Made by a program: the position numbers and the translations under genes. A stretch of DNA of 64,000 nucleotides from Armillaria gallica (Eukaryota; Basidiomycota; Agaricomycetes; Agaricales; Physalacriaceae), in NCBI GenBank assembly GCA_037576215.1, contig JBANDB010000001.1, forward strand, positions 558,001 through 622,000, in the 5' to 3' direction. Positions 47,331-60,429 of the stretch are shown here, one piece after another (the first letter of the stretch is position 1; each line of letters begins with the position of its first letter). The notes below the pieces were generated by a model. It searched no databases. It was given only the letters and a program-made list of their open reading frames with translations, and was not told the origin of the DNA.

Positions 47331-47430
47331 GGGCCCTTTGACATAATCGTATAATTATTCATGCGCACCCGCGAGCGTTACGTCGCAAGGCGACTTATCG
47401 GTGATGTCGGTTCGAATCCGAGAGGGTTCA
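47331..47430 (+). other. tRNA-like element, long class (100 nt), U3
   Basis: GGGCCCT/AGGGTTC pairing, TTTGACATAATCG (A box with G-to-A), intact B-box hairpin GTCGGTTCGAATCCGA, middle hairpin TCGCAAGGCGA. Closest to 24509-24602. Confidence 0.45.
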
Positions 47431-49767
47431 CAAAGGATATTCTCGAAATCGATTCGTTTTGTTCTACTTATAATTGCCGAACATTTTTTAAGGTGTTGAA
47501 GTTGATCTAAGCCTCCGTAAGGCAATGAAAGATCCTTAATTTTCTAGCCCTTACTAGCACTTAGTAAGGCACGTGCAGAAAGCCGATTTTGTTGCATTGT
47601 TTACCTGAGCACCCGCCCTAGACTTTGAACCGTCCGCGTCAGGTATGATCTCACCTTTGCGTTCTCTTTGCTGGTCGACAGTCTATCCTTTCCTACCATG
47701 TCGGGCACTCGGATGTGGGGCAAATTCGGTGTGTTATCTTTTTCTTTCCTAGGATGAATCTTACAGACGATACGTACAGAAAGAGGATCATACTATTTGA
47801 AGCTTTGAAGGTCAATACCACCCGCTTGGGCTTCGTGCGATACCGTAGTGCGATGAATCTCACGTCCCCATAGTGAAGGCGCATATATGCAGGGCTTTGA
47901 TGTTGAAAAGAAAAGGAACGGGTGCGTGGCCATTTCTTCATTCGCAGACGGGGAATCTCATCGTCAAGACTAGCTTCTAGGGCACACTTTCTCACTGCTA
48001 CCAGTCGGAAAAGGCGCCGCAGAGACGTATTTCCATTCAGCCTTCCACTACGTATGCCTTGCCGTCCGGTGTAATTCGACACGGACGACCAGCTGCTATA
48101 AAGTGTTACCGTGATGTCGTCAAGGCCACTATCTCCTCCCTGGGTGATATCACTGTATGTTGGCGTACATTCCGACACCGTCCCATGAATCGGTGTTGCA
48201 GGCTCACTGTCCAATGTCAAAGCTCTTCAACGAAGCTCTCCAAAAACGCGGCACGCGGCCGTCAACACAATGCCGTCTCTCCATATCCATCATCCAAGGC
48301 GACTCTACCGGTGCCGGTCTTCCCACCAACTCTCCCTCTCCAGAGCAATATTCGGAGGTTCTCATTCCCTCCAGCCATCCTTCTTCCCGGGCGCCAGTTT
48401 CCACCAATCCTTTTAATGGCTCGTGGCGGGGCCCTACCATCCAAGGACGACTCGGCTCGGTTCGTTTGGCCTATACACCTTCTTTCCCTCTTCTCTGTGT
48501 TAATCCAAGCAGCACCTCTTTCATAACCCTTCAGCTTCATCGCTGACTCCCCATCACACGCCATCTTTCTCGGGATCAATGTACCGCTTAGAGCGACTAT
48601 CGAAGGACCATTCGCCGCGTTTAGCCTCCTTGAGACTCATACAGCTCACCTTTGCGCGAGTCAAAACCACGCTGTTCTCATCTCCGTCGTGTCGACCACC
48701 TTTTATTCTGCTGCATCGCTGGTGCGAGGAAGCCATTCTCAGCCCTCGTCAACTCAGATTGCATCAAGACGAGTCGAAGAAGGTATTGGCAAGGAACTTG
48801 AAGATGCCATTGGAAAGGTGCATACCGGAACCACGGTATTCGCCTGTCAATGGTTGTCTGATGAATCGTAACCGATAGGCTTAGGCGTGTATTCCTTTTT
48901 CTTTGGATGGCATCCAAGTCAAGTCTCATAACCAATGTAGTTTCGTGAGCGCGACCAGATGCTATTAGCCAATTGTCATTATCAGGACTGAACCGCTAGG
49001 GCGCTATCTTTTGGAGGACGAATTGCTCCTTTCATTTTGGTGGGGGGTGGGTGCGAGTCTCATTTACTGACTTTGAATGAGGATGTCATGGGGGTTACTG
49101 CAAGTCCGAGCGTCTTCAGGGCCTGTGGCAATGTCGAATCCGGGAGGGTCCATTTCTCTCAGTTCGTAATCTTTTTTGAAGACTTTTGCGTCTGGACCCG
49201 CTGCCACGCTGGAGTGCCGCTGGTCCTTGGACCCGCTCGGCGCTCAGCGCTCAGCGCTAGACCTTAGTGGACTGGTCACTGGGCCCTTATTGAAATTTGT
49301 CACTCGATAAAATGCACTGTAGTGGAGAATCAGGATTGTTCACTGAAATTTTCACAATTTTTCAGTCCTCTTCATAGGCAGAGTTTTTCTTGAATTTTGG
49401 AACGATCGAGCATGGCAAAATTCCTGACCATTGCGCGGTACAGACGCCTTAGACTTTGAACGGAACCTGGGCCTTTCATTTAGGACGAGGTTGTGATACG
49501 ACATTGGGGTGACGGGTCTCATGTAGGACAGATATAAAGAGTGCTAAAACCTGGTCTGCAATCTTGGCGCGACGCACTCTGTAGGATGACATTCCGTCTC
49601 GATGCCAACTTCGAAGTTCATGAAATATCTCGCTCCTTTTTCCCACGACTTGTGGACCGCCGATTTTCCTTCTCTACTTTCCATTTGCCTAAATCGGATG
49701 TTCTGTCGGAATACTGATTCCACGCGGATTTATGAAAGAAATTTATGATGAATGCCGTCCATGATGG

Positions 49768-49842
49768 GGGCTCTTTGGCATGATCGTACAGTCACCTTTT
49801 GGTAATTGATCGATCCCCGGTTCGAATCCGGGAGCGGGTCCA
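49768..49842 (+). other. tRNA-like element, short class (75 nt), U3
   Basis: Acceptor-like GGGCTCT with CGGGTCC, A box TGGCATGATCG, perfect T arm CCCGG-TTCGAAT-CCGGG and terminal A. The region between the arms (CACCTTTTGGTAATTG) does not form a standard 7-nt anticodon loop. The antisense reading gives the typical false peptide PGFEPGIDQL. Confidence 0.5.
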
Positions 49843-51276
49843 TTCAAGGTCTCGAAAGTTTGTTTTTGTTTCTTATCGTCACTGGTCCGAGCCTCAAGAT
49901 CACAGGTCTGGACTCTGGAGTCTGAGGTCAAGACTCAAGACTCCAGCTCTGGCCACTGACTAGCTCAGAGGCTTTGCTTTGGATTTGGGTTTTTTCTTTA
50001 GTAGGGGCATTGCAGGGTCGTTTGATACTGTTTACCTCTCAATCTAGTACGTCTTCTCTACAAGTAGGCTCTTCTGTTACTTGCAGTTGGGAGTGTGAAT
50101 ATGTCTCGGCGTGCATGATGTGGATTCAGTGAGAAAAAGACGAGTTATTATATCATGCGCCGGAACTTTTTATCCGCGGGCGCTCTCTCGCTTTTTTTAA
50201 GAAAAAAGGCGGCGGTTCTCTTTGTACATTGTTCCGCTGTGGACTGATATCGAAACATGGTCTACAGTCTTACCACGTCCGTTTCGTTTGAGCGTAACCA
50301 AAGACTGCCATAGTAGAGAAGGATGAGTATGCCTGAGTTCGCTTTACTTGGTTCGAATCCGAGGGGGGTCATTTTCGAATTGGGTGTGCGTCCTCCTTTT
50401 TGAAAGGGCTACTGCTTACTGGACAATGTTCGATGCACGTGGGGCAGAATGATTTTGTTGTGATGCAAAAAGTTCCCCTTTGCAGCCTGAATATGGACGA
50501 GGTACGTGCATATTCCTTCTCCGGCTCATTACCCAACTACTTACAAAGCTCTGGCAAAAGACCGCGATGTCGGCCTATCTCGATAAAATGTGCCCCCTCC
50601 CCAAGCTTCTGATCCCCTCTAGCGTCGGTGTAAGGCTATCCAAGCTCTCGGTGATTGTGAAAAGGAACATCCAGGGGAGAGAGTGGGTCAGCGATTTTTC
50701 GTACCAGACTTGAACGGCAAAGCACAGTCTGTCGCAAAGATACCAAGAGTGATCGGTGTGATTGAGAGGCGGGCGGGGCGTAATTGGGAGAGGACGGTGT
50801 TTAGATCTGGAACATTTCGCGCCAGACCCGAATAACAAAGCACGCTTTATCAGAGTCTGCTTAGTTGGCGGAGATACTAAACTTGCTGATGTGCGACGTG
50901 CGTTTAGACCCAGAGCTGGACGAGAGAATGGGGCAAGTCTGGCAGCACAAAATCTCGTTAAGAGAGTAGCGCGTGCTCCCCATCTCCCGTCACTCCAAGT
51001 AGCGATATCGTCCCATTCTTCGCTCTCCTCCCCGGACATTCTCCACCCGAACCACACAGGAACTTCGTGTCCCACTCACTCCTCAGCGCTAGAAATACAC
51101 CACCATTACGTCGTCTGGGAAGAAGTATGGTGGGAAAGGTCGATTATTGTACTCGAGAAGGCGAGTTAGAGGGTTATGATCCCGGCGGCGGGACCGGAAG
51201 AGAGGTACGGCTGGTCGAGATAGGTGTCTATGGCGACCAAGTCAGAACCGATGATGCCTGAGAGATGGAGAAGAGC

Positions 51277-52204
51277 TTAGAAGTTTAGTACTAGTTGTCG
51301 TATAGGCTGGTTCATGCATTTCAAGAGGCGCCGCTCAACACCTCCGCCCGAGCTTCCGTCCTCTGCTAGTACACCCAAGTCTCCGACGACACGGTCTTGC
51401 TTATCAATGCCCCAGAAAACTGCAATCTTGGCACAAGTAGCGTGCAGGGCGAGGATGGAACGGGGATATTCTCGCTGTCTGGGGAGGTGGATGCTATTTC
51501 TGGGGGTAAACGGTAGAAGGGACAGATGGATCGCATTTTATAGCGTTTTGGGGCGTCCTGGATGGTGGTGAGATTGCCTGGATTAGGGTGGATATGCGTG
51601 ATGCGCACCGTCTTTTTGAACCAGACTTCCAGACAGGTAAACCAATCGTGGACATGATGTTCCGTCGTCTTTACAACGAAAAGAGGTGTACTTTGGCGCC
51701 ATTGAGCTGCTCGATGACAGCGAGAAGACTTGGAAACCGCCAACGCTGAAACGAGCTGAGAAGGATAAGCCTATCATCAACGATGTAGAAAAATAGACGA
51801 CTGCGCACGTTCTCGTCGCTCGCAATGTGTGCACACTGTGACCTACTTCCCAAATCTCATCGGTGGAAGTCGAGACCTCGGAGAGCGTGTTCTTGTCGTA
51901 TTTGGCGGGCACTATACACCAGAACTTATCTCGGACAAGAGCCTGGGGAGATATTGTAGCATGCACGGTTCAGAGCCTCCCTCAAATCCCTCTTGGGTTC
52001 ATCGCGCAGCGGAGGGTCTGAGGAGACGGTGTCTGAAAGCCTACCCGAGTTGGGAAAGCTTCGCGTAGTCCCGTGCGCATGAATGTATGGCGTTGACGAG
52101 GGCGCTGCAGGAGGGAGAGTGGACGATCAAGTAGCTTTCTCAAACTCGAGACAGACGTTGTACGCATCAAGGGCGTCCAGGTGGAGGGTAGCAGCACGAG
52201 GCAT
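51277..52204 (-). pseudogene. HNH-nuclease gene relic, U3
   Basis: ATG at 52202-52204; N-terminal third shortened and frameshifted. Core RDKFWCIVPAKYDKNTLSEV, then SLSSSSSMAPKYTSFR-type frames either side of the candidate intron, then TPDSENIPVPSS-type linker, and the end LAEDGSSAEV, MNQPI with TAA at 51277-51279. Several frameshifts; non-functional. Confidence 0.6.
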
Positions 52205-54261
52205 GATGGTAAGAAGTAGATGCTAAATTTGGTTCTGTTTGACTCTCGCGATCAAAAATCGAACTTCGTCCCCTTTCGTGCGGGGATGCTCCGTTTGAAC
52301 ACGACTGACTCTGTTGTTCCGCATTCCTTACTCGTCTATACTCGAACGTTCGTATCGATTCGACCAGGACAGGCTGCCATCATCAGCGAGCCTGATTCTT
52401 CAACGCGAGCGATGCTACTCTTACCTTCTGGCGCGTCAATGTGAGATAAATACGTCCTACCACTGCAATGCACGCCTTTTCGACATCTTGGCTGAGAAAA
52501 GCCAGCAGTGGCATCACCGTCGAAGATCGGCTCTTCCTTCCTACCCCTGCTCACGAAAATGAAGGAGTCCATGTCTATACCGCAGTTGTAGGGTACCCGT
52601 CAACGCTGACACGTCGAATCACAAGCACTGACATACCTTTCGTCAACTGCCAAATTCTTAGGTCCATGTTCTACGAGTATCCATAAAGCGGCTTCCCAGG
52701 CCAACGTTTTCACGAATCTTTCTTTCGCATAGGATGTCTCCGATGTACTTACCCCACGAAAAGTCTCTACTCTGTGCGACAGCCTCAGATCCCAACAGTG
52801 AAAGCCACCTGAGGCATGATAGCAATGTCCTATAGTTCGAGTCTGGCTATAAGCGCTGGCAAATTCCATGCACCACTCCCCAAATATGATTCATTACTAT
52901 AGGTCTGCGACGAGGCCCTATGTCATAGTGTGGCCTCTGAACGAGATTCCGGCCTATACATTTCGTCTGTGCACTTGGCAGAGCTTTTTATTCTTAGGCA
53001 GCATCGGCACGGTCCTACTTTCTATCCATCATCCTCGTGGACAGATTCTTCTATTCACGACGATCCTGCAAGCGTCTTCGCTGCCACGACCTGATACATC
53101 GTCTCTTCCCTTCAAGCTTCATCTCCGAAAGCGTCCTCGACCTAGTGCCGAAGCCATGCGAACACCTCAAGGGAAAGCCAAAGGTCCTACCTTCGAAACC
53201 TCGTAAGGACTGCCGGTGGCGAGCTGTATCCGAGCTACAACAATGATGATATGGAACCCAAACTTTGACGTTGATGATTCATCGAAGCGTAACTTAAACG
53301 TGTCCAGACTGCGAGGACGCTCAGCCTTACGCGACTATCCCCTCCGTTAAGTAACTCAATCAAGTGCAATACGGTGCTCTTGAATATGCGAACCTTCCGA
53401 AAACGTCGCCACATGTCAGCCCAACGTCGACGGGATTCTGCGCCGGATCACTGGTGGATTGCTGACCCTTTCAATTCAATCTCATGTCCGACTTCACCTG
53501 CGCCATTGTCCCTCGCCTATCAACAACACGTACCCCTATACTAGCACTCCAAACTTCTCCAATATAAGTTCTTGCTCCATCCCCGCAATTAGGAAAAGGT
53601 AAGCGAAGAAGCTGCAAAGGCGAAAGTGAACTTTGGGGGGATTGGGTCCGAAGATGGCTGGTGCAGCTTCGACGCGATGATTTACCCGTCTTGGGAGAAC
53701 TGGGCGGGCAGGAGTCAAGCTGACATATATTCGCACAGTCGAGGTATGGAATGACAGAGAACGACCATCTCGACCATCTATTTATTGAGCAATTCAATGG
53801 GACCATCCAGCACCCCTTTCGGAAACAGATAAACAGCGTGATTTTGTTGCATCGGGTATCACAGTTCGGTATAATGATGGTACTTCGTGTGCTTTATTCT
53901 TCGAAATCTCTTGTCGAAATCTGGACTTTTGGGCATCCGCGACTGATAGGCGCGCTCATGTTGATTGCTTTTGGGATTCCCCATTTTAACACTGATGACA
54001 CGGTAGAGGCACAGGTGTCGTCAGGTTACTTTTCCCTCCATTCATAGATCTAGGTTCTCTTGTGTGTTGACGTGAGGTGTGTAGTGTGGTTCAAGTTAAT
54101 TACTGACACTTACGAACCCGAGATCAACTCGAAGTGATACCTTGTCCTATCAATGGTTCCAGTAAAATTCAGCCTCTCATAACGCTTCCTGTTAAAGGCA
54201 TAATTATTCTGTCTTCGATTATCATTGACCGGACTCGGTTGCTCAGGGACCAAAGCGGTGG

Positions 54262-54330
54262 TGTTGGTGTTGGTGTTGTTACCAGCACAAGGTCCCAATA
54301 AGGAATGGCCGGGCCCACAGCCCTGACATG
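54262..54330. mobile_element. 69-bp insertion with 7-bp flanking duplication, U4 only
   Basis: GCGGTGG occurs on both sides (54255-54261, 54331-54337). U1, U2 and U3 have a single GGTGG followed directly by AAAGATAACC. The insert begins with three TGTTGG-like repeats and ends GACATG. Origin unknown. Confidence 0.7.
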
Positions 54331-54603
54331 GCGGTGGAAAGATAACCAGGAGATCACCGTTATATAAATCCGATCACTGGCTCAATTAATCGACGTTACA
54401 TGTCGATCATTAAGATCAGGCACGGAGGCATTACCAATGTTATGAGTCGGTAAGCAGTGAGCAAGCGCATATAATGCTAGCGGTAGTATAGTATAGAAAG
54501 CATAAACCCATCCGGATGAATCAGACTCTAATCGTATGTCAACCCTCCACCGTGCATGCATGCTTAGTACGGAGTCAAGCTATCCAAGCTACCTCGTGAA
54601 TCG

Positions 54604-55129
54604 TCAGCCGTCTTGGTTTAGCTGGTAGAAGCTGCAAGCAGGACAATACAGATCGATATGGGGGGCTGTCAAGAAGGTTAGCCGTCAGAAATAATAGAAA
54701 TATCGAAGTGATTCAAGTCGTACAGTACTGTTCAGGAAAGCGACGGCTGTAATAGATCAGTCACTATAAAGTCGTAGTGCCAGATGGTCCAGGACTTACT
54801 ATTGCCAACAGGTCCGCAGACAAGCTGGCGGTTTGCATTTCGCAGGATGGAAAAGGCTAAACTTGCAGTTGGACTGCTCGCATCGAATCTAGAATGAAAG
54901 ACGGCAAAACATGAGAAAACGCAGCCGTGCATAGAAATACATTGCCATACATATTCTTCAGGCTAAGTTGGTGGCGGTCAGCAGAGGTATATATACATGG
55001 ATGTAAAGGACTCACAAGATTGACTGCATGGCCACATCGGATGTAGACATTCCTGACTCTGAAAACCGAGTAAGTATTGGGAGAGTGGATGTAGCGGTAA
55101 GATGTAGCTCACTGGCGACGGTGGCACAT
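54604..55129 (-). CDS. Small cysteine-rich (probably zinc-binding) protein, six exons, intact, U4
   Basis: Exons 55113-55129, 55016-55058, 54951-54962 (microexon PEEY), 54800-54888, 54724-54746 and 54604-54665. Reads MCHRRQVRNVYIRCGHAVNL, PEEY, IRCEQSNCKFSLFHPAKC, PPACLRTCWQ, YRRFPEQYSPHIDLYCPAC, SFYQLNQDG and TGA. Three residues longer at the C-terminus than U2/U3. It keeps the CGA codon that is TGA in U1. Exon phases agree and all splice sites are GT-AG. Confidence 0.8.
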
Positions 55130-55687
55130 CGCAATAAAGCGGAGAATGTAAGATAAGAGTTTGTTACAATGTTGAATGGTAAGTGGTAGGATGAAGGAGA
55201 CCATAGTCGACCTTCTTGTTTATAAGCTAGTAAAAGTCAAGACCGCGATGACATCTTGCATCTGATAATCCCTCATGACGACAATATTGCCCATATGCTG
55301 TGTTTCCGGCCGACAGGATCGTAGCAGAAAGCGCTTGACATATCAAGCATTACTGTTTGAAAACTGTTCAAGGTGCTTGACCTATCGAGGACAACCGTGA
55401 CTACCGGAAGCCAGGCTAGCTGGTTCACTGATTTGTAAGTTGCTCATGAATGGCCTGCATTCACCACCATTTTGCAGGCGGATCGACCTGAGATAGCGAA
55501 GGTTCGAATGTCGTGCATCCAGCAGGGACAATTTGTCACTGTAATCCTTGATACAAGTTTGATCCTCCTTGAGCGCATGTGTCATAGACGATGAGTTAAA
55601 AATTTCATTACGAAAATGAGATCAAAGCGTACAACGGTTTGTTTAGGGATTATGAGAACAGAAGCACGGGGGTTTCAGTCGGACGTG

Positions 55688-56830
55688 CTAGGGACTTGCA
55701 AAGCTGCGTGAAAGGGTTCTGGGGTCACAAATATAGCCATAAACGCCTGTGTCGAACGAGAAGGCCGGTGAGAACAAATGCCGAAGGCCCAAATTAAGAG
55801 TTCTTTTTCCCAGACGTAGTGTTTTCAACTTCGAATTCGATGATGAGTGCTGATTTCGTGACTTTTGAGGTGAGGATTTAGAGCAACGGACTCGGTACGT
55901 TACCTTGCGAGGGAGGTACGAGTCCTCACCATGACTACTCTCGGGATCGCGCGTACTTAGTAGTGTTCTATTTTCTCTGTCGTGACGGAAGCACCAGGAG
56001 ACGAGTACAAGGTCTATCGTCAACTTGAATACCGAGACACCCGTCAGGATGTATACTGATACACAATGATCCCTAGATGGGGGTGCTGCCGATTATGATA
56101 GGTACGTCTAAAGAAAACAAGCATCGGACTTGGCTATGAAGCGAGTCTTGGGACTTCCAAAGGTGCGTAAAGGGGTTCTGAGATCACCAAAATACTAGCC
56201 GTAGACGCCATACACAGCATCAAGATCGCAGAAGCCTGGTTTATGAGGATGTTGACGCCATCGAGAGTGGCTTGAATGCCGAGATCGTCTCCAAGGTCGG
56301 TCAGGATGAAAGGTGAAGACCGGCTTGATCAGTCTTATTTTCCTGACTGAGGAAGGCACAAAATAGAACAACAAACAAACGAGAGTCTCAAGACTTCATA
56401 GAGTCGAGACGTTGGGGCGGCTTACGAGTTTATGATAGATTGCTAAGTTGACCAATGGCGTCACAAGCAGCTTCGCAGGCTGTGGAATATTGATAACAAG
56501 GGTCAAGTAGGGTCAAGTTCCCGGTTAACTTCGCGTGCCTTTGGGACCCTGCTGTTAGGCCGATGAAGCGGCCTGAAGGTCCGAACGAAAGGCACTGAAG
56601 CTTGAGTACCATAGAGTGAAGAGTAGACTAAGTTTGATACTGACCGGGTAAACCTTCTTCTCGAAAAAGAGGTTCGAGATTTTTGACGCCCGTGACGAGA
56701 AAGCCTGAGAATTTGAGCAGTCCACTTCGCGCACGAAGCGGACATGCAATGTTCGACTTGAAGCCCGATCCACTTGGGCCCAGTAAACAGCTTTCCTTTC
56801 ACCAAGCCGAACATGGAATCCTGGACTAAA
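55688..56830 (-). pseudogene. Gene P, U4 copy
   Basis: Near-copy of 22657-23780 in U1. Here DRASSRTLHVRFVREVDC continues without the stop seen in U1, into SNLFFEKKVYPVSIKLSLLF. Other frames remain broken, so the gene is probably not functional. Confidence 0.35.
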
Positions 56831-57478
56831 GCCTCAACCTGAAATTAAGCGCAGTCTCAGAGTCCTCATAGCTTCGTAGAATAGTGGTTGTTCAGTGTCG
56901 CTGTTCACAATGTCTTCCAGCAAGCGGTAGGTCGACTGATAAGAACGAGGAGCATGAACAAGGAAACACCGTACCAACAGATCAAGCACTACTAATAAGG
57001 ATCCAGGTAAAAAAAATCAAAGAGCATTCCAAAGCTTTCACGGGCCCAGGGTTTGAAACGACGGTACTGCCAGCATAGACTGCGAAATCCGAATCAGTGA
57101 TGTGACGAGGTGCTCAGCAAAGAAGAACCTGAAGCGCAGGAAAGATGCAGAAGGTTTACAGGGGATTCCGACTAGCTAATGCAGATCGGACGTCGGCTGT
57201 TCAACTCTATTGAGGATGGATGTATGAAGCGGTCCAATTGATATAGGCAAGGGAGCCAGCGCGTTCATCTCCTTCGTTACTGGTGGTGAACGTCTCGGTT
57301 CTTTTGTTTGTTGTATTTGTTGACTTTGTAAATTAGCTGTGGAGTAGGGATGAATCTGAAGGTGGTAACACGGAAAGCAGAAGCGCACTGCCAGTGGGGT
57401 AGATTTTTTTTTTCCAGATTCGGATAAGAAACTGCAGAATGTCTTGGATAAGAATCTATGACGACAACTATAGCGCAA

Positions 57479-57569
57479 GGGCCCTTCGGCATAATCGTAT
57501 AATTACGCATGCAAAAGCGTTATGCCGCGAGGCGACTTACCGATTTCGGTTCGAATCCGAGAGGGTCCA
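57479..57569 (+). other. tRNA-like element, long class (91 nt), U4
   Basis: GGGCCCT/AGGGTCC perfect acceptor-like stem (one G-T), CGGCATAATCG, TTCGGTTCGAATCCGAG and discriminator-like A. Best preserved of the long class. Confidence 0.5.
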
Positions 57570-59153
57570 TTTGTATCCAAAAAACGCGGTCTTTTTTACT
57601 AGGACTTACCGAATAATAAATATTCAAATATTTAAGCTTATAACTGAACTTGGAACTTCTAATTGGTCGACGTGTGTCCGAACAATCGGTCAGGAATAGG
57701 GAAACCTAGACTTTGAAACGTCAGGCAGTTGCCTTCTCTTTGCTGGTTGGCACTCCTACAAAGTCGGGCACTCAGATTCCATGAGGCAAATCCGGTGCGT
57801 TATCTTTTTCTTTCTCTAGGACTTACAGGTGATACAGGATCATGCTATTTGAAGGACAATACCACTCGCTTGGGCTTCGCTCGATACCGTAGCGCGATGA
57901 ATCTTTTTAAGCAAAGGTGCATAGTATATACAGGGCTTTGGTGTTGAAACGAAAAGGAACGGGTGCGTGACCATTTCTTCTTTCGCAAACAGCGAATCTC
58001 ATAGTCAAGACTAGCTTCTAAGACACACTTCCTTACTGCCGTCAGCCGGAGAAAACACCACCTCAGGCTGTTTCAACCTTCCGCTACGTCTTGGTCGTCG
58101 CGACATGGACGACTAGTCGCTATTAAGTGCTACCGTGAGGTCCTCAAGGCCACTATCTCAAGAAAGTTCGTCCTGGGCGATATCATCATGCATCTGTCCA
58201 GCGAACGAGGTGTGTGTGCATTTTGTCACCGTCTCCTCTTGTCGCTGATGAATCGATGTTGCAGGCCCGCTATCAATGCTCTCTAAAACGCAGCCATCGT
58301 CTCCCGGCCAGGATGTACTCCTTCCCATCAACTCTCCCTCTCCAGAGCTTCTGATTCCCTCCAGCCATCCTCCTTCCCTGGCTTTCCGTCGAGGAAGGAC
58401 GTCCCATCGGCATCGGCATCGGCATCTTGTCCATGGCTCGTTGGCGGGGTGCTGGTAAATTCCTACCAGCCCTCGGCTCGACTATACGCCTCCTTTCTCA
58501 CAGCTTATCTTCTTTGCAATAATCCAAGCGGCATCTTTTCCATGATTCTTCAATGTTTGCCGACCACCCCATCACATGCCGTCTTTCTTAGAGCGACTAT
58601 CGAAAGACCCCTCGACTCGTTTAGCCACCTTCAGACTTGTGCGGCTCACCTTTCCCGCAAATCCAAGCCACACCATTCTCATCCTCGTCGTCTCAACTGC
58701 CTTCTCATCGAAAGCCATTCTCAGCCTTGGTCGAGTCGGATCGACGACTCGAAGAAGATGCTAGGAAGGACGATGCTATTGGATAGTATTCGCTGGTCAG
58801 TACAGACTCGCGAACGACTGTATGATGAATCGTAACCGACAGACCTAGGCGCGTATTCCTTGTCTTTTAATGGCCCATCCAAGTCTCATAAACAACATTA
58901 AAGTATCCGAACCGAATTTGGCCGCTAGTATGCTAACTTTTGGAGGCAGAATCGTCCCAGTCATCTCGGTGGTGGACGTCTCAGTTATTCCATTCGCTGA
59001 CTTTGAACGAGGATAAAGGTTGCATGGAGAACCAGTGCCTGGATATCAAGTAGCAATGGTACGGACGTCCGGGGGCTCGTCGTAATGGCTGAATGTAACT
59101 TAGTCTACTTGAAAGATGCTTCGTGATCTGTGGAACGGAATCATGATGGATAA

Positions 59154-59225
59154 GGGCCCTTTGGCATAATCGCACAACCACCTCGTGGCTGTTGATCGAT
59201 CCCCGTTCGAATCCGGGAGGGTTTA
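59154..59225 (+). other. tRNA-like element, short class, U4
   Basis: GGGCCCT/AGGGTTT, A box TGGCATAATCG, T arm CCCGTTCGAATCCGGG. CCAC-CTC-GTGG can form a mini-hairpin where an anticodon arm would be. Confidence 0.45.
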
Positions 59226-60429
59226 TTCCAAAAGACTGGCGTTGAACTTTTTTTTAAATTTCTTGTCATCACTAGCTCAGAGGCCAGAGGCCCCTAGCTT
59301 TGGGACCTTTGGGTTAGTTCTTAATTCTTAGCAGGGGCATTGTGGAGTCGCTCAATTTGCTGGCAGAAACCTCGCCTTCTCTACAAGTAGGTTCGAGCTT
59401 GTCCCTTTACTTACTCGCAGCTGGGAGTGGAAGCCTAGTTATGTCTCGGCATGCATGATGTGGATACGGCGAGCAAAGGCCAGTCCTTATACCATAAACT
59501 GAAATTTTCAACCGCAGAGGCTCTCTCCCCCTTTTCTTTTTATTTATTTAAAAAAAGGCGACGGTTTTCTTTTATAAAATGCACATTGTTCTGCTGTAAA
59601 CTAGGCTTGATCTCAGCCTACCTGTCAATTACCACGTCCGTTCCGTTCGGGCCTAATCATAGACTGCCATAGCGGAGCAGGATGTGTTCGCTTTATTCGG
59701 TTCGAATTCGAGGGGGGGCCGTTCTCCGGGAAATGAGTATGCGTCTTCGTTTTTTGAAGGGCGACTACTGGACACACGTGTTTGAGCATGATTTTTGTTC
59801 TGATGTAAAAAGTTCCCTTTGTAGCCTGAGTATGGACGAGGTACGTGCACATTCCTTCTCCGGATCTACTTACAAAACTCTGGTAAAAAAAACCGCTGGC
59901 GATGTCCATTCAATAAAACGTGCCACCTCTGCAAGCTTCTGATCCCTGCCCTCTAGCATTGGTGTCCCTGATGTGAAAAGAACATCCAGGGGACAGAGTG
60001 GGTTCAGAGAGGACAGCGATATGCGCCAGACCCGAATGGCACGTTTGTTGGGGAGATACCAGACTTGCTAGTGTGCGACGTGCGTTTACACGCGGAGCTG
60101 AATGGGGCAAGTCTGGCAGTACAAATCTCGTTCAGAAAGCAGTGCGCTCTCCCCATCTCCCATAACTCCAAGTACCATTCTTCACTCTCCTTCCCAGCAT
60201 TCTCCTCGCGAACGACACAAAACCGCTGGATACGGTTCATTCCCCAGAACGAAAAGTCGCCTTTGCCCTTCCCTTTCTGCAGCTTCTCCCACCCAGCCTC
60301 ATTATCGAGAAGTACACTGCCGTCACGTCGTTCGGGCAGAAGAATGGCCGGAAGTGTCGAATAATGCACTTGGGAAGGCGAGTTGGAGGACGGAGTACGG
60401 AGTACGTCTGATCGAGATGGCGATGGCGA

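Larger units (their letters stand above)
43691..54171. repeat. U3: array unit, B type
   Basis: Collinear with U2 throughout, including the solo LTR and the 46420-47001 block, but without the LINE fragment. Shorter than U2 by about 1.1 kb. Confidence 0.8.

Noticed and set aside
49743..49931. Minus-strand ORF containing PGFEPGIDQL as a gene
   Set aside because: This peptide is the usual antisense translation of a tRNA-like T arm; the conserved signal is the B-box element on the plus strand.
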